Assembly (NCBI GenBank): GCA_023150945.1 | Contig: JAKLJX010000011.1 | Span: 1 to 64,000 of the forward strand | Length of the DNA: 64,000 nucleotides | From: a bacterium | GTDB taxonomy: Bacteria; Zhuqueibacterota; Zhuqueibacteria; Zhuqueibacterales; Zhuqueibacteraceae | Direction of reading: 5' to 3' | Part shown: positions 41,468-50,385 of the stretch, in pieces | Numbering within the stretch: position 1 is the stretch's first letter | Layout of the letters: every line of letters begins with the position of its first letter | Made by a program: the position numbers and the translations under genes | Notes under the pieces: generated by a model | What the model saw: the letters and a program-made list of their open reading frames with translations, nothing else | Databases searched by the model: none | Told to the model about the DNA's origin: nothing

Positions 41468-41973
41468 TCGCCCTGGAAGAACTGCTGGAAATGCGTGCCG
41501 CCTGGCGCCGTGCCGGCAAACGCATGGTATTCACCAACGGCTGCTTCGACCTCCTGCATCGCGGACACGTGGAATATTTGCAGCAGGCCGCCAAGCTGGG
41601 AGAGGTTTTGGTCGTGGGGCTCAACTCCGATGAATCGGTGGCGAGATTGAAAGGAGAGGGCCGGCCGATCGTGCCGCAGGAGGACCGCGCCACGATTCTC
41701 GCCGCGCTGGCGTGCGTGGATTACGTCGTCTATTTCAGCCAGGACACCCCGGTCGAGCTGATTCGCAGCCTCCAGCCGGAGGTGTTGGTGAAAGGAGCGG
41801 ATTACCAGATCAACGAAATCGTCGGCCATGAGTTGGTGCAAGCTGCCGGCGGCCAAGTCGTGCGCATCGCGCTCACGCCCGGCCGCGCCACCCGCGACGT
41901 GCTCACCACCATTTTGGAGAGATTTTGCCACCGGCTTGGGAGTCCCCCGCCGGCAAGCAAGCAGGATAGCTGA
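41455..41973 (+). CDS. rfaE2: D-beta-D-heptose 1-phosphate adenylyltransferase
   Basis: A 172-residue nucleotidyltransferase with VFTNGCFDLLHRGHVEYLQQ (the HxGH motif), VVGLNSDESVARLKGEGRPI and VLVKGADYQINEIVGHELVQ. It activates heptose-1-phosphate with ATP to give ADP-heptose for the LPS core. It overlaps the kinase gene and completes the split HldE pathway. The C-terminal 30 residues are probably extra tail. Confidence 0.92.
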   Translation: MGRLIALEELLEMRAAWRRAGKRMVFTNGCFDLLHRGHVEYLQQAAKLGEVLVVGLNSDESVARLKGEGRPIVPQEDRATILAALACVDYVVYFSQDTPVELIRSLQPEVLVKGADYQINEIVGHELVQAAGGQVVRIALTPGRATRDVLTTILERFCHRLGSPPPASKQDS

Positions 41974-42031
41974 AACCTGGATTCTGTAGCATAGTCCTAC
42001 CTGGACAGATTACCCTTGGGCCTGCCAAACA

Positions 42032-42070
42032 CATGAAAGACACTAAAAGGCCTTTTCGCGTCTTTTCGTG
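42032..42070. repeat. Dispersed palindrome family B, copy 1
   Basis: CATGAAAGACACTAAAAGG (42032-42050) is directly followed by CCTTTTCGCGTCTTTTCGTG (42051-42070), its imperfect reverse complement. The phrase is related to the CACGAAGGCACCAAG and CGCAGAGA palindromes listed elsewhere. Confidence 0.6.
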
Positions 42071-42335
42071 TATTTCGTGGGCAATAAGTTCGAATGTGTT
42101 CACAGAGAGACAGAAAGCCCCCTAAATTGATTTCTTTGAAAATCGCGTGACTGCCCCCTTATTTGTTGGACAAGATCAATGCCAGATTTCAGACAAGCTG
42201 AAACCTGAAGCCCGCGGGCAGCAATCAGCCCGACTCCCACACTACTGTCTCGCACGATTTATGCACCACCACTGTCATTCAGGAAGGATCTTGTGAAAAC
42301 TGGGGCACACTGCCGTGTCATTCACATCAAAAGCT

Positions 42336-42411
42336 CACCGCCGAGACGGGAAGAACGCCGAGAAGGAGTCTTTTGATTTCGAAACTCTGCGCTCTCCGCG
42401 GCTCTGCGGTG
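42336..42411. repeat. Dispersed palindrome family B, copy 2
   Basis: CACCGCCGAGACGGGAAGAA with CGCCGAGAAG pairs imperfectly with CTCTGCGCTCTCCGCGGCTC and TGCGGTG about 45 bases on. It belongs to the same style of CGCAGAGACGC-type palindromes as the copies near 57.1, 61.4 and 62.3 kb. Confidence 0.6.
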
Positions 42412-42519
42412 CAAGCGGTTGCTTTGTGATCAAGAATCTTTCAGAATTTTGTTCTGCCTTTGCGCGCCTCATGGCCCAAGCGCAGCCCGAAAGTAGATGA
42501 TTGCGCCCGCACGATTTTG

Positions 42520-45243
42520 TCATGCACTCATCTGGCCAGCGGTTTTTCTGCGCTGCCGCTGCCACTTCTCGAACTCAATGATCACATAAGTGAGAACCCC
42601 CAGCGCCAGTATCCAAGCCCACGCCGCAAGGCTGATGGGCGCGCTGGACATCACGTGATTCATGAAGGGCGCATACGTGAACAGCAATTGCAGCAGTACA
42701 ATGCCGGCGATACCGCCGATCAGCCAGAGGTTGGAGAATAACCCAATCCGAAACATGGATTGAGTAAGCGAACGGCAGTTGAACAGGTAGAAGAGTTGGA
42801 TGATCACCACGACGTTGACCGCCACCGTGCGGGCCTCAGCCAGATCGCTGCCAGCCAGTTGTTCCCGCTCAAACAGGCCAAACGCGCCGACGAGGATCAG
42901 TATTCCCACGATCAAAATGCGCCATAAGAGCACGCCCGTCAGAATGGGCGCTTTGGGATCCCGGGGCGGGCGACGCATGATGTCCTTTTCCCTGGGCTCG
43001 GCAGCCAGCACCACGCCCAAAATACCCACCGTGGTCATATTGATCCACAAAATCTGAACTGGCAGGATCGGAAGCGCCACGTCCACGAAGATTCCCGCCA
43101 GGATGACCAACCCCAATCCCAAATTGGTCGGCAACGCCCAGGCGATAATCTTGGTGAGGTTGTCAAAAACACTTCGCCCTTCTTCGATGGCAGCTTCGAT
43201 GGTCGCGAAGTTGTCGTTCGTCAGCACCATGTCAGCGGCTTCCTTGGATACGTCGGTGCCGGCCAAGCCCATGGCCACGCCGATGTCGGCCTGTTTCAGG
43301 GCCGGCGCGTCATTAACGCCGTCGCCGGTCATGGCCACGATGTTACCGTGCGCCTGCAGCGCCTCCACCAGACGGAATTTTTGCTCGGGCGTCACTCGGG
43401 CAAAGACCGCGGTGCGTTCGGCCTGCTCAATCAATTCCGCGTCCGAAAGCGCAGCCATCGCCTGTCCGGTCAGCACCAGCGGCTCAGTGTCCGAAACCCC
43501 ATTCAGTCCGATTTGCCGGGCGATGGCGGCGGCGGTAAGAGCGTGGTCTCCGGTAATCATCTTGACGCGAATGCCGGCGCTCTGGCAGGCGCGGACCGCC
43601 GTCACCGCCTCCGGCCGCGGCGGATCGCTCATCCCTTGCAGGCCGAGGAAAATCAAGCCGGAAGCCACGTCAGCGTGAGTGAGGGCCGTTGTTCCGGCAG
43701 ACAATTCGCCCCGCGCAAAAGCGAGCACGCGCAGGCCGCGACGCGCCATGTTCTCCGCTGCATCATGTATCTGGTTCGCCTCCAACGGAATGACCTGCCC
43801 CGAGGCCTCCAAAGCCAGGGCGCATTTCGGCAAAATGCTCTCCAGGGCGCCTTTGACATAAACGAGCCGCGGGCGATTCGCACCGGCGTCGTGGAGGGTA
43901 GCCATGTATTGATGCTGCGACTCGAACGGAATGGCGTCCAGACGGGGCAACTGGGCGCGCTCCACTTCCGGCACCAGCCCGGCTTTACCGGCCGATACAA
44001 TCAACGCGCCCTCAGTCGGATCACCCTGCACCTCCCAACGGCCATCCTTTTCGATCATGGCGCTGTCGTTGCACAGCAATCCCGCCTTCAAGCATTCCAG
44101 CATCGCCACGTTTGTCACCTCGCTGGGCCGGCCCTGATGCAGAATCTGGCCCGAAGGAATATACCCAACGCCAGTGATCTCATAGCACACGCCATTCACG
44201 GCGACCTGCTGCACGGTCATCTGATTCTGCGTCAGCGTGCCGGTTTTGTCGGAACAAATTACGGTGGTGCTTCCCAACGCTTCCACGGCGGGCAGTTTGC
44301 GAATGATGGCGCGGCGACGGGCCATGCGGGAAACACCGATCGCCAAAGTCACAGTTACGGCGGCTGGCAGACCTTCAGGAATGGCGGCCACGGCCAAGGC
44401 AATGGCAGCCATAAACGTGTCAATCACAGGCTGTCCGCGCCAGATCCCCACCAGGAAAGTCAGAGCAGCCAAGGCCAGAATCGCAAAGAGCAGCATGCGG
44501 CTGAAGTGAGAAATCTTGCGGGTGAGTGGGGTTTGCAAATCATGGGCGGTGGCAATGAGCTGCGAGATGCGCCCCACTTCGGTGCCGTCGCCGGTGGCAA
44601 TAACGACGCCCTTCCCTTGCCCGTAGGTGACCAGTGTCGAAGCATAAGCCATGTTCTTGCGATCGGCCACCAGAGTGTCGGCGGACAGGCGGGCGTCCGC
44701 ATCCTTTTGAACCGGCACCGACTCACCGGTGAGGGCCGCTTCGGCGATTTGCAGATCACGCGCATGGAGCAGGCGCAAATCCGCCGGCACTTTGTTGCCC
44801 GCCTGGAGCAGCACCACGTCGCCCGGCACCAACTCGGCGGCGGCGAGGCGTTGCGTCTTGCCGGCGCGGATGACGGTGGCCTCGGTGACCATCATTTGCG
44901 CCAGCGCGGCAATGGCCTTCTCCGCTTTCGACTCCTGAAGGTAACCGATCATCGCGTTCAACAGCACCACGCCGAAGATGATGCCGGCATCGAGGTGATC
45001 ATTCAGCGCCAGCGTGATCGCGCTTGCCGCCAGCAGGATGTAGATCAACGGGTTGTGGAACTGCAACAGGAAACGAATCAGCGCGCTCTTGCCGCGCTTG
45101 GCCGTGATTACGTTGGGGCCAAAATGTTCCTGGCGATGCTTGACTGCGAAGATATCTACGCCCTTTTGCGGATCACTCTCCAATAAATCCATGACTTCAT
45201 TTGCCGGCAGATGATGCCAGTGCTTGCCAATCAGAGTTTCCAT
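42520..45243 (-). CDS. P-type cation-transporting ATPase (Ca2+/Mg2+ class)
   Basis: This 907-residue P2-type ATPase has the Cation_ATPase N domain (HHLPANEVMDLL) and the actuator motif LTGESVPVQKDAD. It also has the M4 ion-site helix VAAIPEGLPAAVTVTLAIGV, the phosphorylation site CSDKTGTLTQNQMTV (Asp) and the hinge MTGDGVNDAPALKQADIGVA, then a C-terminal membrane block (about ten helices in total). SERCA/PMCA-like pumps and the related Mg2+ pumps share these motifs; the exact ion cannot be fixed. It is preceded on the same strand by a USP-like remnant whose stop lies just before its ATG. Confidence 0.9.
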   Translation of the reverse strand: METLIGKHWHHLPANEVMDLLESDPQKGVDIFAVKHRQEHFGPNVITAKRGKSALIRFLLQFHNPLIYILLAASAITLALNDHLDAGIIFGVVLLNAMIGYLQESKAEKAIAALAQMMVTEATVIRAGKTQRLAAAELVPGDVVLLQAGNKVPADLRLLHARDLQIAEAALTGESVPVQKDADARLSADTLVADRKNMAYASTLVTYGQGKGVVIATGDGTEVGRISQLIATAHDLQTPLTRKISHFSRMLLFAILALAALTFLVGIWRGQPVIDTFMAAIALAVAAIPEGLPAAVTVTLAIGVSRMARRRAIIRKLPAVEALGSTTVICSDKTGTLTQNQMTVQQVAVNGVCYEITGVGYIPSGQILHQGRPSEVTNVAMLECLKAGLLCNDSAMIEKDGRWEVQGDPTEGALIVSAGKAGLVPEVERAQLPRLDAIPFESQHQYMATLHDAGANRPRLVYVKGALESILPKCALALEASGQVIPLEANQIHDAAENMARRGLRVLAFARGELSAGTTALTHADVASGLIFLGLQGMSDPPRPEAVTAVRACQSAGIRVKMITGDHALTAAAIARQIGLNGVSDTEPLVLTGQAMAALSDAELIEQAERTAVFARVTPEQKFRLVEALQAHGNIVAMTGDGVNDAPALKQADIGVAMGLAGTDVSKEAADMVLTNDNFATIEAAIEEGRSVFDNLTKIIAWALPTNLGLGLVILAGIFVDVALPILPVQILWINMTTVGILGVVLAAEPREKDIMRRPPRDPKAPILTGVLLWRILIVGILILVGAFGLFEREQLAGSDLAEARTVAVNVVVIIQLFYLFNCRSLTQSMFRIGLFSNLWLIGGIAGIVLLQLLFTYAPFMNHVMSSAPISLAAWAWILALGVLTYVIIEFEKWQRQRRKTAGQMSA

Positions 45244-45244
45244 T

Positions 45245-45526
45245 TTAACATCTTTCCCAATGGTTTCTTTCTGCCTCAGATTTGCGGAAGGGACTCTCAG
45301 CGTGCCCGTTCATCATCTCGGCGACCGCTTCGTCGCTATTGCCGGTTTTGTGACAACCGGTCGCAACGCGATGATGGACAAAATCAATTTTCTCGGATTT
45401 CGCCATGCGACTCACCATCGCCGCATGGCGGATAACGCCCCGGCCTTCATCACTGGACTCGAGGCCAATGAGAAGACGTTTGTGACGGGACGTATTTACT
45501 TCCTTCTCTGACCATGGCTTGATCTT
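45245..45526 (-). pseudogene. Universal stress protein-like remnant
   Basis: The minus strand has a frame that opens KIKPWSEKEVNTSRHKRLLI and continues GLESSDEGRGVIRHAAMVSR and MAKSEKIDFVHHRVA, then stops after about 93 codons, just before the P-type ATPase. The first 45 residues resemble the opening of USP domains (KRxLxGLxxSDExxxxxxxA with a following IDFVHV-like strand). No start codon fits and the second half of a USP domain is missing, so this is probably a decayed gene fragment. Confidence 0.4.
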
Positions 45527-45544
45527 ATGGCTTGAGATGCCGCA

Positions 45545-45658
45545 TTACGTTTCATTCAGGATTGTGACAAGCGCGCGTCGAGGCTTGGAAAGCTGCACAT
45601 TCTCCAGCCGGAGAACTTTTCCATCCTTGGCAATAACAGCCTGAACGGCTTGCGTCAC
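45545..45658 (-). CDS. Small antitoxin-like protein, probably truncated
   Basis: A GTG at 45658 with AAGGAAAG upstream opens a 37-codon frame: VTQAVQAVIAKDGKVLRLEN followed by VQLSKPRRALVTILNET. Small proteins with this opening (QAVIxKDGKVRLLExVxLPxxRRALVTIL) are usually 65-80 residues and encoded next to toxin-like genes. Here the protein stops early and no toxin gene is recognisable, so it may be a truncated orphan. Confidence 0.5.
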   Translation of the reverse strand: MTQAVQAVIAKDGKVLRLENVQLSKPRRALVTILNET

Positions 45659-46125
45659 AGCGAACTTTCCTTATAACGGAATTTTGCAAGTCTGATTCAA
45701 ATTCCTGGCGGGTGAGAATGTGGCGAGACTCTCGGTTGAGAAGCAATATTGCCAAAGGCTGCCGGTGCATGTCACATCGGTTCTGAGTTAGATCATCTGG
45801 ATCGAAATAGGCGTTACATCTCTATGTTTCTCCTCCCAAAGTACCGGCATAGGGCCCACGACCAGGCCGCTCTGCAGGGCAAGTCGGCGCTGCACCAATC
45901 GGGCACTTGGCGCGGGAAGACATAACCGAGCTATCACCCTCGTGCCGCGGCAGTGACACGTGCCTTGCCGGCTGATCGCTGGCGCCACCTCCGCCTCCCC
46001 ATCGCAACTTCGATGCAAAGCTCAAGCAAACCGGGAAGCACTCAGTTCAACGAAGAATCATGCGGCGGCTCACACCGGCCCAGCGCCTCTCTTGAATTCA
46101 CCGCGCCGCAGGAGTGCTAAGATCG
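45659..46125. other. Spacer, no gene identified
   Basis: No gene is supported in these roughly 470 bases. Two short open frames on the minus strand (45788-46025) have skewed composition and no family similarity. The region may hold the remains of the genes whose fragments lie just downstream. Confidence 0.35.
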
Positions 46126-46635
46126 TCACGCGGAAATCCGTTGCAACCAATTCGTCAACACTGCAGACAGGTAAAGGCCCACGCCAAACGCAGTATGATT
46201 CATCAGGCTGCGCAGTCTCACCTGCGCAGGATTCGGCAGCTTCGCTGCAGCAAATCCAAATCCGAACGAAGGTTGCATGATGGCAAACGGCGCCAGGACG
46301 GTGACGACGCCGTAGACGATTGCGGGAATCAGCGTCGGACGCTGCAGCCAGTCATTGCCCATGAATGCAACGAAAGCAATAGCGAACGTAATGCCTATCA
46401 TATAGTGGGCAATCCACCCGACCGCGCATTCCGCGCGCTTCGGCGAAGCCGCTGCAATATTCGAATGCCGAAAGATTCCTGCTGGCATGTAGCGAAGCCA
46501 GCGTCCGACCAGACAGAGGTTGGAGGGCGTGACCTTGAAGGCATAGCGGAGAAACTGCGCCCACAGATCAAAAGTGAGAGTTGCACCGATTCCAATGGGG
46601 ATTGCGCTGATAAGGGAGGGAGAGACAATACTCAT
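46126..46635 (-). CDS. DUF2938 family membrane protein
   Basis: The 169-residue protein has about four helices and the DUF2938 phrases LISAIPIGIGATLTFDLWAQ, CLVGRWLRYMPAGIF, CAVGWIAHYMIGITFAIAFV and LMNHTAFGVGLYLSAVL. The function of this family is unknown. The second ATG is used because the sequence upstream of it (RSIRLGHRPSARRR) is not conserved in type. Confidence 0.85.
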   Translation of the reverse strand: MSIVSPSLISAIPIGIGATLTFDLWAQFLRYAFKVTPSNLCLVGRWLRYMPAGIFRHSNIAAASPKRAECAVGWIAHYMIGITFAIAFVAFMGNDWLQRPTLIPAIVYGVVTVLAPFAIMQPSFGFGFAAAKLPNPAQVRLRSLMNHTAFGVGLYLSAVLTNWLQRISA

Positions 46636-46668
46636 GAGTCGCCTGCGTGCTGATGGTCGATGCCCAAG

Positions 46669-46767
46669 GCGGATAGACCGCAACTCAAAGGATATCGCCG
46701 TCAGACAGACACAACCCAGCAGAGGGAAAAGCTCCTGATCGGCTGGGTTGTGTCTATCCGCCTGAGG
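46669..46767. repeat. Dispersed palindrome family A, copy 2
   Basis: GACAGACACAACCCAGC (about 46704-46720) pairs with GCTGGGTTGTGTCTATC (about 46742-46758). A further AGGCGGATAGAC (46669-46680) repeats the right arm in inverse form. It lies between DUF2938 and the GWxTD gene and carries GACACAACCC in place of the usual GAAACAACCC. Confidence 0.65.
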
Positions 46768-46948
46768 AAATTATTGCTATTCGAACATCAATTTCATTCT
46801 CAAGAAACCAACTTGCGTTGCTCGACGGTGCGCTCACCCACAGTGAGATTTCCTGTTTTCCCCGCCCCAGCAACTGGGAACAATTTTTCCCTGGCAAGGA
46901 CGATCACCTTGCAAGTAGAACTGCACTCCCCGGCGCACTCACAACGCC

Positions 46949-48340
46949 TCAGCGGCTGGGGTTGATCCAGCGCTGCCAATCATCATCCGACAGCTCGCCG
47001 CGCGCGGTGGAATGCACCAGGCGATATTCGCCCCAATTGCTGACATCCACGAAGATGAACACCACGCCGCCCTGGATCTCGAAGTAATGCCAAATCTGAT
47101 ACGGCCGGTTCTCACTGCTGCTGGGGAAGCGCTCGACTTCATCCGGCTGGCCGTAGATCAACAGCACGCGGCCCATGTCGGTCTGCCAACCCTTGCGCAA
47201 ACCGGAGAAGCTATCGTTGGCGAAGCGCACCCGTTTGAGATAGTCCTCGCGGAATTCATTCTGCGGCGTCTCGGGCGATTGATCGCGGCTTTGCCAGAAT
47301 TTGGCAATGAACGCGCGCTTGCCCGGCGCATCGAGCGCGGAGAAGATCTTCACGTCCTCTCCGACTGTGAGGTAGCGCATGGTTTTGAATTCTTCTTCCA
47401 GATCGTTTTCGGGAAGATCGCGGTAGAGATTGAGCAAGTAGTCATACCCCGCGGCCTGCGCCGAGACTTGCGCCTGCGGCCGCGCGTCTTCCCGGTAAAC
47501 ATAGAACTTCTGGCGGCCGGCAGTTCTTTGCTGGCTGGCGTGATCCGTGACCTGTACCTCCAGCACATAGGCGCCCGCGCTCAACGCCATCACGTTGAAG
47601 CCGCCCACTTCCACCAACTGTCTGCCGTTCACCGGCCGGTGGCGCACCGGCAGGGCCTTGATCTCGCGGCCCTGATCATCCAACACGCGATAGAGCACGG
47701 AATAACTGCTGTCGCTGGGAAAGGTCAGGTTGTAGATTTCGGCGTAGGTGTAGAGCATCGCCATGCCCGCGCCATACGTGCGGCTGGGATTCGGTATGAT
47801 GGTGTGATTGTTCTTGTAGAAGCGGGAGTTGGTGGTATCGCGCACGATGCGGGAGGCGACCTCCAGATCGCTGAGCGCGAGCCGGCCGGTGGCATACGGC
47901 TCCACCGTCAGCCGAAACGAGCGCGTGCCGGAGTGCCGGGAACGCGGATCCGCGACGCGCACCGCGATATTGTAGGTGTTGGCCGGCAGTTGAAAGCTGG
48001 CCTGAGTGCACAACATCTGCGAGGGCTTGATCTCGGAAGAATCCGCCGCGACCGTGTGCTCGACCCACTGGTAGTCGATGACCTCACTGTCGCCGATGGC
48101 GATGGTCACGCGGGATTCGAACGAGGCGAGCAATTCTTCGCCGTCGGCGACAAACTGCAGGCGGTTGCGCGCCACGGCAATGTACACTTCCACCTGCGCG
48201 ACGTTGTCGTTCATGCGGAAGCGGGCGAAATCAACGTCGAATTGCAGGGTGTTTTCTTCAGGCACAGCGGAGGCGGCAGGCAGCCAGCCGGCGAGCACAG
48301 CGGCCGCGGCCAGCAACAAAAATCGCAGGTTCGTTTTCAT
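46949..48340 (-). CDS. GWxTD domain-containing protein
   Basis: After a signal peptide (FLLLAAAAVLAGWLPAASA) comes a long beta-rich region, and the C-terminal GWxTD domain (KGWQTDMGRVLLIYGQPDEV, then IWHYFEIQGGVVFIFVDVSN). GWxTD proteins are a hallmark of Calditrichota, KSB1 and related FCB phyla; their role is unknown, but the N-terminal part resembles secreted adhesin-like domains. The ATG at 48340 is chosen; a GTG three codons upstream is possible. Confidence 0.88.
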   Translation of the reverse strand: MKTNLRFLLLAAAAVLAGWLPAASAVPEENTLQFDVDFARFRMNDNVAQVEVYIAVARNRLQFVADGEELLASFESRVTIAIGDSEVIDYQWVEHTVAADSSEIKPSQMLCTQASFQLPANTYNIAVRVADPRSRHSGTRSFRLTVEPYATGRLALSDLEVASRIVRDTTNSRFYKNNHTIIPNPSRTYGAGMAMLYTYAEIYNLTFPSDSSYSVLYRVLDDQGREIKALPVRHRPVNGRQLVEVGGFNVMALSAGAYVLEVQVTDHASQQRTAGRQKFYVYREDARPQAQVSAQAAGYDYLLNLYRDLPENDLEEEFKTMRYLTVGEDVKIFSALDAPGKRAFIAKFWQSRDQSPETPQNEFREDYLKRVRFANDSFSGLRKGWQTDMGRVLLIYGQPDEVERFPSSSENRPYQIWHYFEIQGGVVFIFVDVSNWGEYRLVHSTARGELSDDDWQRWINPSR

Positions 48341-48349
48341 GTTCTTCAC

Positions 48350-48817
48350 ACGCGCTGGTCAAAGAGGTGGTTTTAGTGAGATGGGACTTTTTCTTGGGTG
48401 TAACGTTGCAGCGCTTTTCCGTTGGATTTCGGCCCGGCCTCCTGCGGCCAACCCGCTGGCAAACACTGCGCTGTGCGGTGGCGCAGCTTCCACAGCGGTT
48501 CGTACGCCAACATTCGTTGCCATGCACCAATTCTAGCTTGACAATGTTACGTCAGAAAACTCACCCTGTCACGCATCAGTCTGCGACGCAAAGAAAGTCG
48601 CCAACGGATAGAAACAACCCAACCGATGGAATAGAATGGTATCGGTTGGGTTGTTTCTATGAGTCGGAAAAACCTCTTTGCTTTTGAGGCAACAATTCCT
48701 CTTTGCAGCAGCCAACTTCCCCACTCCTCATCAAGACAGGGGAGTTGCAGGCATTCTTCTGACTCGCTTTCTTCCCTCTCTCTCAAGAGCTGGGGCGGGG
48801 GGAAGTGAGTCGTTCAC
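48350..48817. other. Spacer upstream of the GWxTD gene
   Basis: Nothing coding is supported. Apart from the family A palindrome at 48608-48660 there is no recognisable structure. The 49087-49281 stretch that follows the MITE-like element is likewise empty. Confidence 0.35.
48608..48660. repeat. Dispersed palindrome family A, copy 3 (perfect arms)
   Basis: ATAGAAACAACCCAACCGAT (48608-48627) and ATCGGTTGGGTTGTTTCTAT (48641-48660) are perfect 20-bp reverse complements around a 13-base loop. It lies about 270 bases upstream of the GWxTD gene start. This is the best-preserved copy of the family. Confidence 0.85.
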
Positions 48818-49086
48818 ACTACAACGTTAAGTCGAATTCTATGGCACAGACAAATGGCCCCAAACGGGCGAAATGTAAATGCGAAGGGCAACGCCCTGGA
48901 AAATCGGTATTCATGAGATCTCACCAAGCGGGGCGCCAGAGAACCACGCTAGGAATACCGCACCTGCAGGGCTATATGCGACAGATCCCATCGGTTCCCA
49001 GGGCGCTGCCCGTGGGCTATTACATGCGACCCCGTCGGGGTCAACCTGGCCTTCTGGAGAAGACATTGTGTACTTAACGTTGTAGT
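48818..49086. mobile_element. MITE-like element with 15-bp terminal inverted repeats
   Basis: ACTACAACGTTAAGT (48818-48832) and ACTTAACGTTGTAGT (49072-49086) are perfect 15-bp inverted repeats around 240 bases without a credible gene. The interior reads GGGCAACGCCCTGGAAAA and GGGCGCTGCCCGTGGGC, a composition often seen in dispersed repeats. The element is consistent with a non-autonomous transposable element. Target-site duplication was not resolved. Confidence 0.7.
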
Positions 49087-49281
49087 ATCCGGCATCAACA
49101 GATCTAACTCAACATTGCCGAGCTGAATGAATCCTCGCTACAGCAAGAGAACGCGCGACTTGAATTATGCCATCAGCGTTTTCATCGCCATACGGCTTTT
49201 GTATCAAGCGGACCCAGGCACTCCTGCTTTTTCACTGCAAACCGTGTTGGTCCCTCATGCTTTCCGCTCTGGCCGCAGAGC

Positions 49282-50274
49282 TTACAGCGCGGCGCGCAGC
49301 GTTTCCAGATATTGAATCGACTCGGCCAGCTCCCGCAGGAACGGCCCGCCGGCGTCGCGCATGAGATGCAATCCAAGATCATCGCAGACTGCGATGAGGA
49401 AGTGCGAGGCGACATCTTCGGGGCGGGCAAGATAGGCCGCCGCATAGCTCGCAAAATTGCGCCACCAGGCCTGGCGGTCGCGGCCAAAGAAGGCCAGCGC
49501 CTCGTCGCAGATCAACGCCGCCAGCGCAAAGGGCGCCACCGGCCAGCGCCGGCCGTCCGGCATGTGCGCCACCAGCGTGTGGCCGCTCCACTCGAACACC
49601 GGTGAGGTGAAGGAGGTGATTTCCGGCAGCAGCAACATGATTTCCGGATGCAGATGCGTCCACTTGCCGAAGCGCACGAGAATGCGCGCCTCCCACAGCC
49701 GCCGCAGCGCGCGGTTCTCGCTGCGGGAGGGCTGGAAATCTTCCGGCAGCCGCGCCGTGGGCCAGTAGAGTTTCAAGCGCAGCCGCTGGGTCTCCTCGCG
49801 GCCGCCGAGAAAGAGGCCGAGCAGAAGCTGCACCGGCCATTCCGCCTGGCGGCCGCCGTACCATGAAATCAGCCGGTCATCGCGCAGGGTACGATAGAAG
49901 AGATGCTCGTCCGCAAAAAAACGGCTGGAGATCAACTCGGCCTTGCCGGAACGCACCACCCGGCGCCAGAGCCACAAGCGCAGTTGATTGCGCTCCGCTG
50001 CGTTGTCATGGCGGGCTTCCGCGGCCGCCAACAGAGCCTTGAATTCCGCCGCTTCGGAGGAGGGCTGCTCCGGCAGATTTTCCCAGACGCGCTGCGCGGC
50101 GCCGGCCCACTGCGTGGCTGGCAGGCGGAGGCTGCGGCAGAGTTTCGTGAACACCGCTTCCGCCCGGCCTTGCGCGACGGCCTCGGCGATTTCCTCGCAC
50201 AAGCGGTGCGAGCGCGCCCGCAGCGGCAGCTCGTTTTCCAGCCAAATTTTGCGAAGCAGTGCGTCCTGTTCCAT
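49282..50274 (-). CDS. Hypothetical protein
   Basis: A 330-residue protein of unknown family. It opens MEQDALLRKIWLENELPLRA and is rich in Trp, Arg and Glu. Segments such as RLWEARILVRFGKWTHLHPE and HTLVAHMPDGRRWPVAPFAL hint at a globular fold. There is no signal peptide and no clear membrane helix. The start ATG follows a GC-rich stretch, and the gene ends near the MITE-like element. ThyX is encoded about 110 bases upstream on the same strand, so they may be cotranscribed. Confidence 0.7.
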   Translation of the reverse strand: MEQDALLRKIWLENELPLRARSHRLCEEIAEAVAQGRAEAVFTKLCRSLRLPATQWAGAAQRVWENLPEQPSSEAAEFKALLAAAEARHDNAAERNQLRLWLWRRVVRSGKAELISSRFFADEHLFYRTLRDDRLISWYGGRQAEWPVQLLLGLFLGGREETQRLRLKLYWPTARLPEDFQPSRSENRALRRLWEARILVRFGKWTHLHPEIMLLLPEITSFTSPVFEWSGHTLVAHMPDGRRWPVAPFALAALICDEALAFFGRDRQAWWRNFASYAAAYLARPEDVASHFLIAVCDDLGLHLMRDAGGPFLRELAESIQYLETLRAAL

Positions 50275-50385
50275 TGCGTCCTGCGCGGGTTAGCCCGTGG
50301 CGATGATCATGTGAAGCTGACGGCAAACGGCTCCAGGGTAACAAATTTGCCGTTTATTTGCAAGGACAAAGGCGGGCCGGGCGCG

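Larger units (their letters stand above)
41974..42519. other. Repeat-rich spacer, no gene
   Basis: No coding gene is supported here. The stretch carries two members of palindrome family B (listed separately) and a copy of the phrase GTCATTCAGGAAGGATCTTG (about 42273-42293), a degenerate relative of the 57-kb family C repeats. The DNA is visibly more AT-rich than the flanking genes. Confidence 0.5.

Noticed and set aside
43348-45186. A 612-codon frame opposite the P-type ATPase
   Set aside because: All ATPase motifs are on the minus strand, so the plus frame is antisense.
48805-49085. A 90-codon plus frame starting just before the MITE-like element
   Set aside because: It is bounded by the inverted repeats and has the composition of dispersed repeat DNA, with no homology that I recognise.
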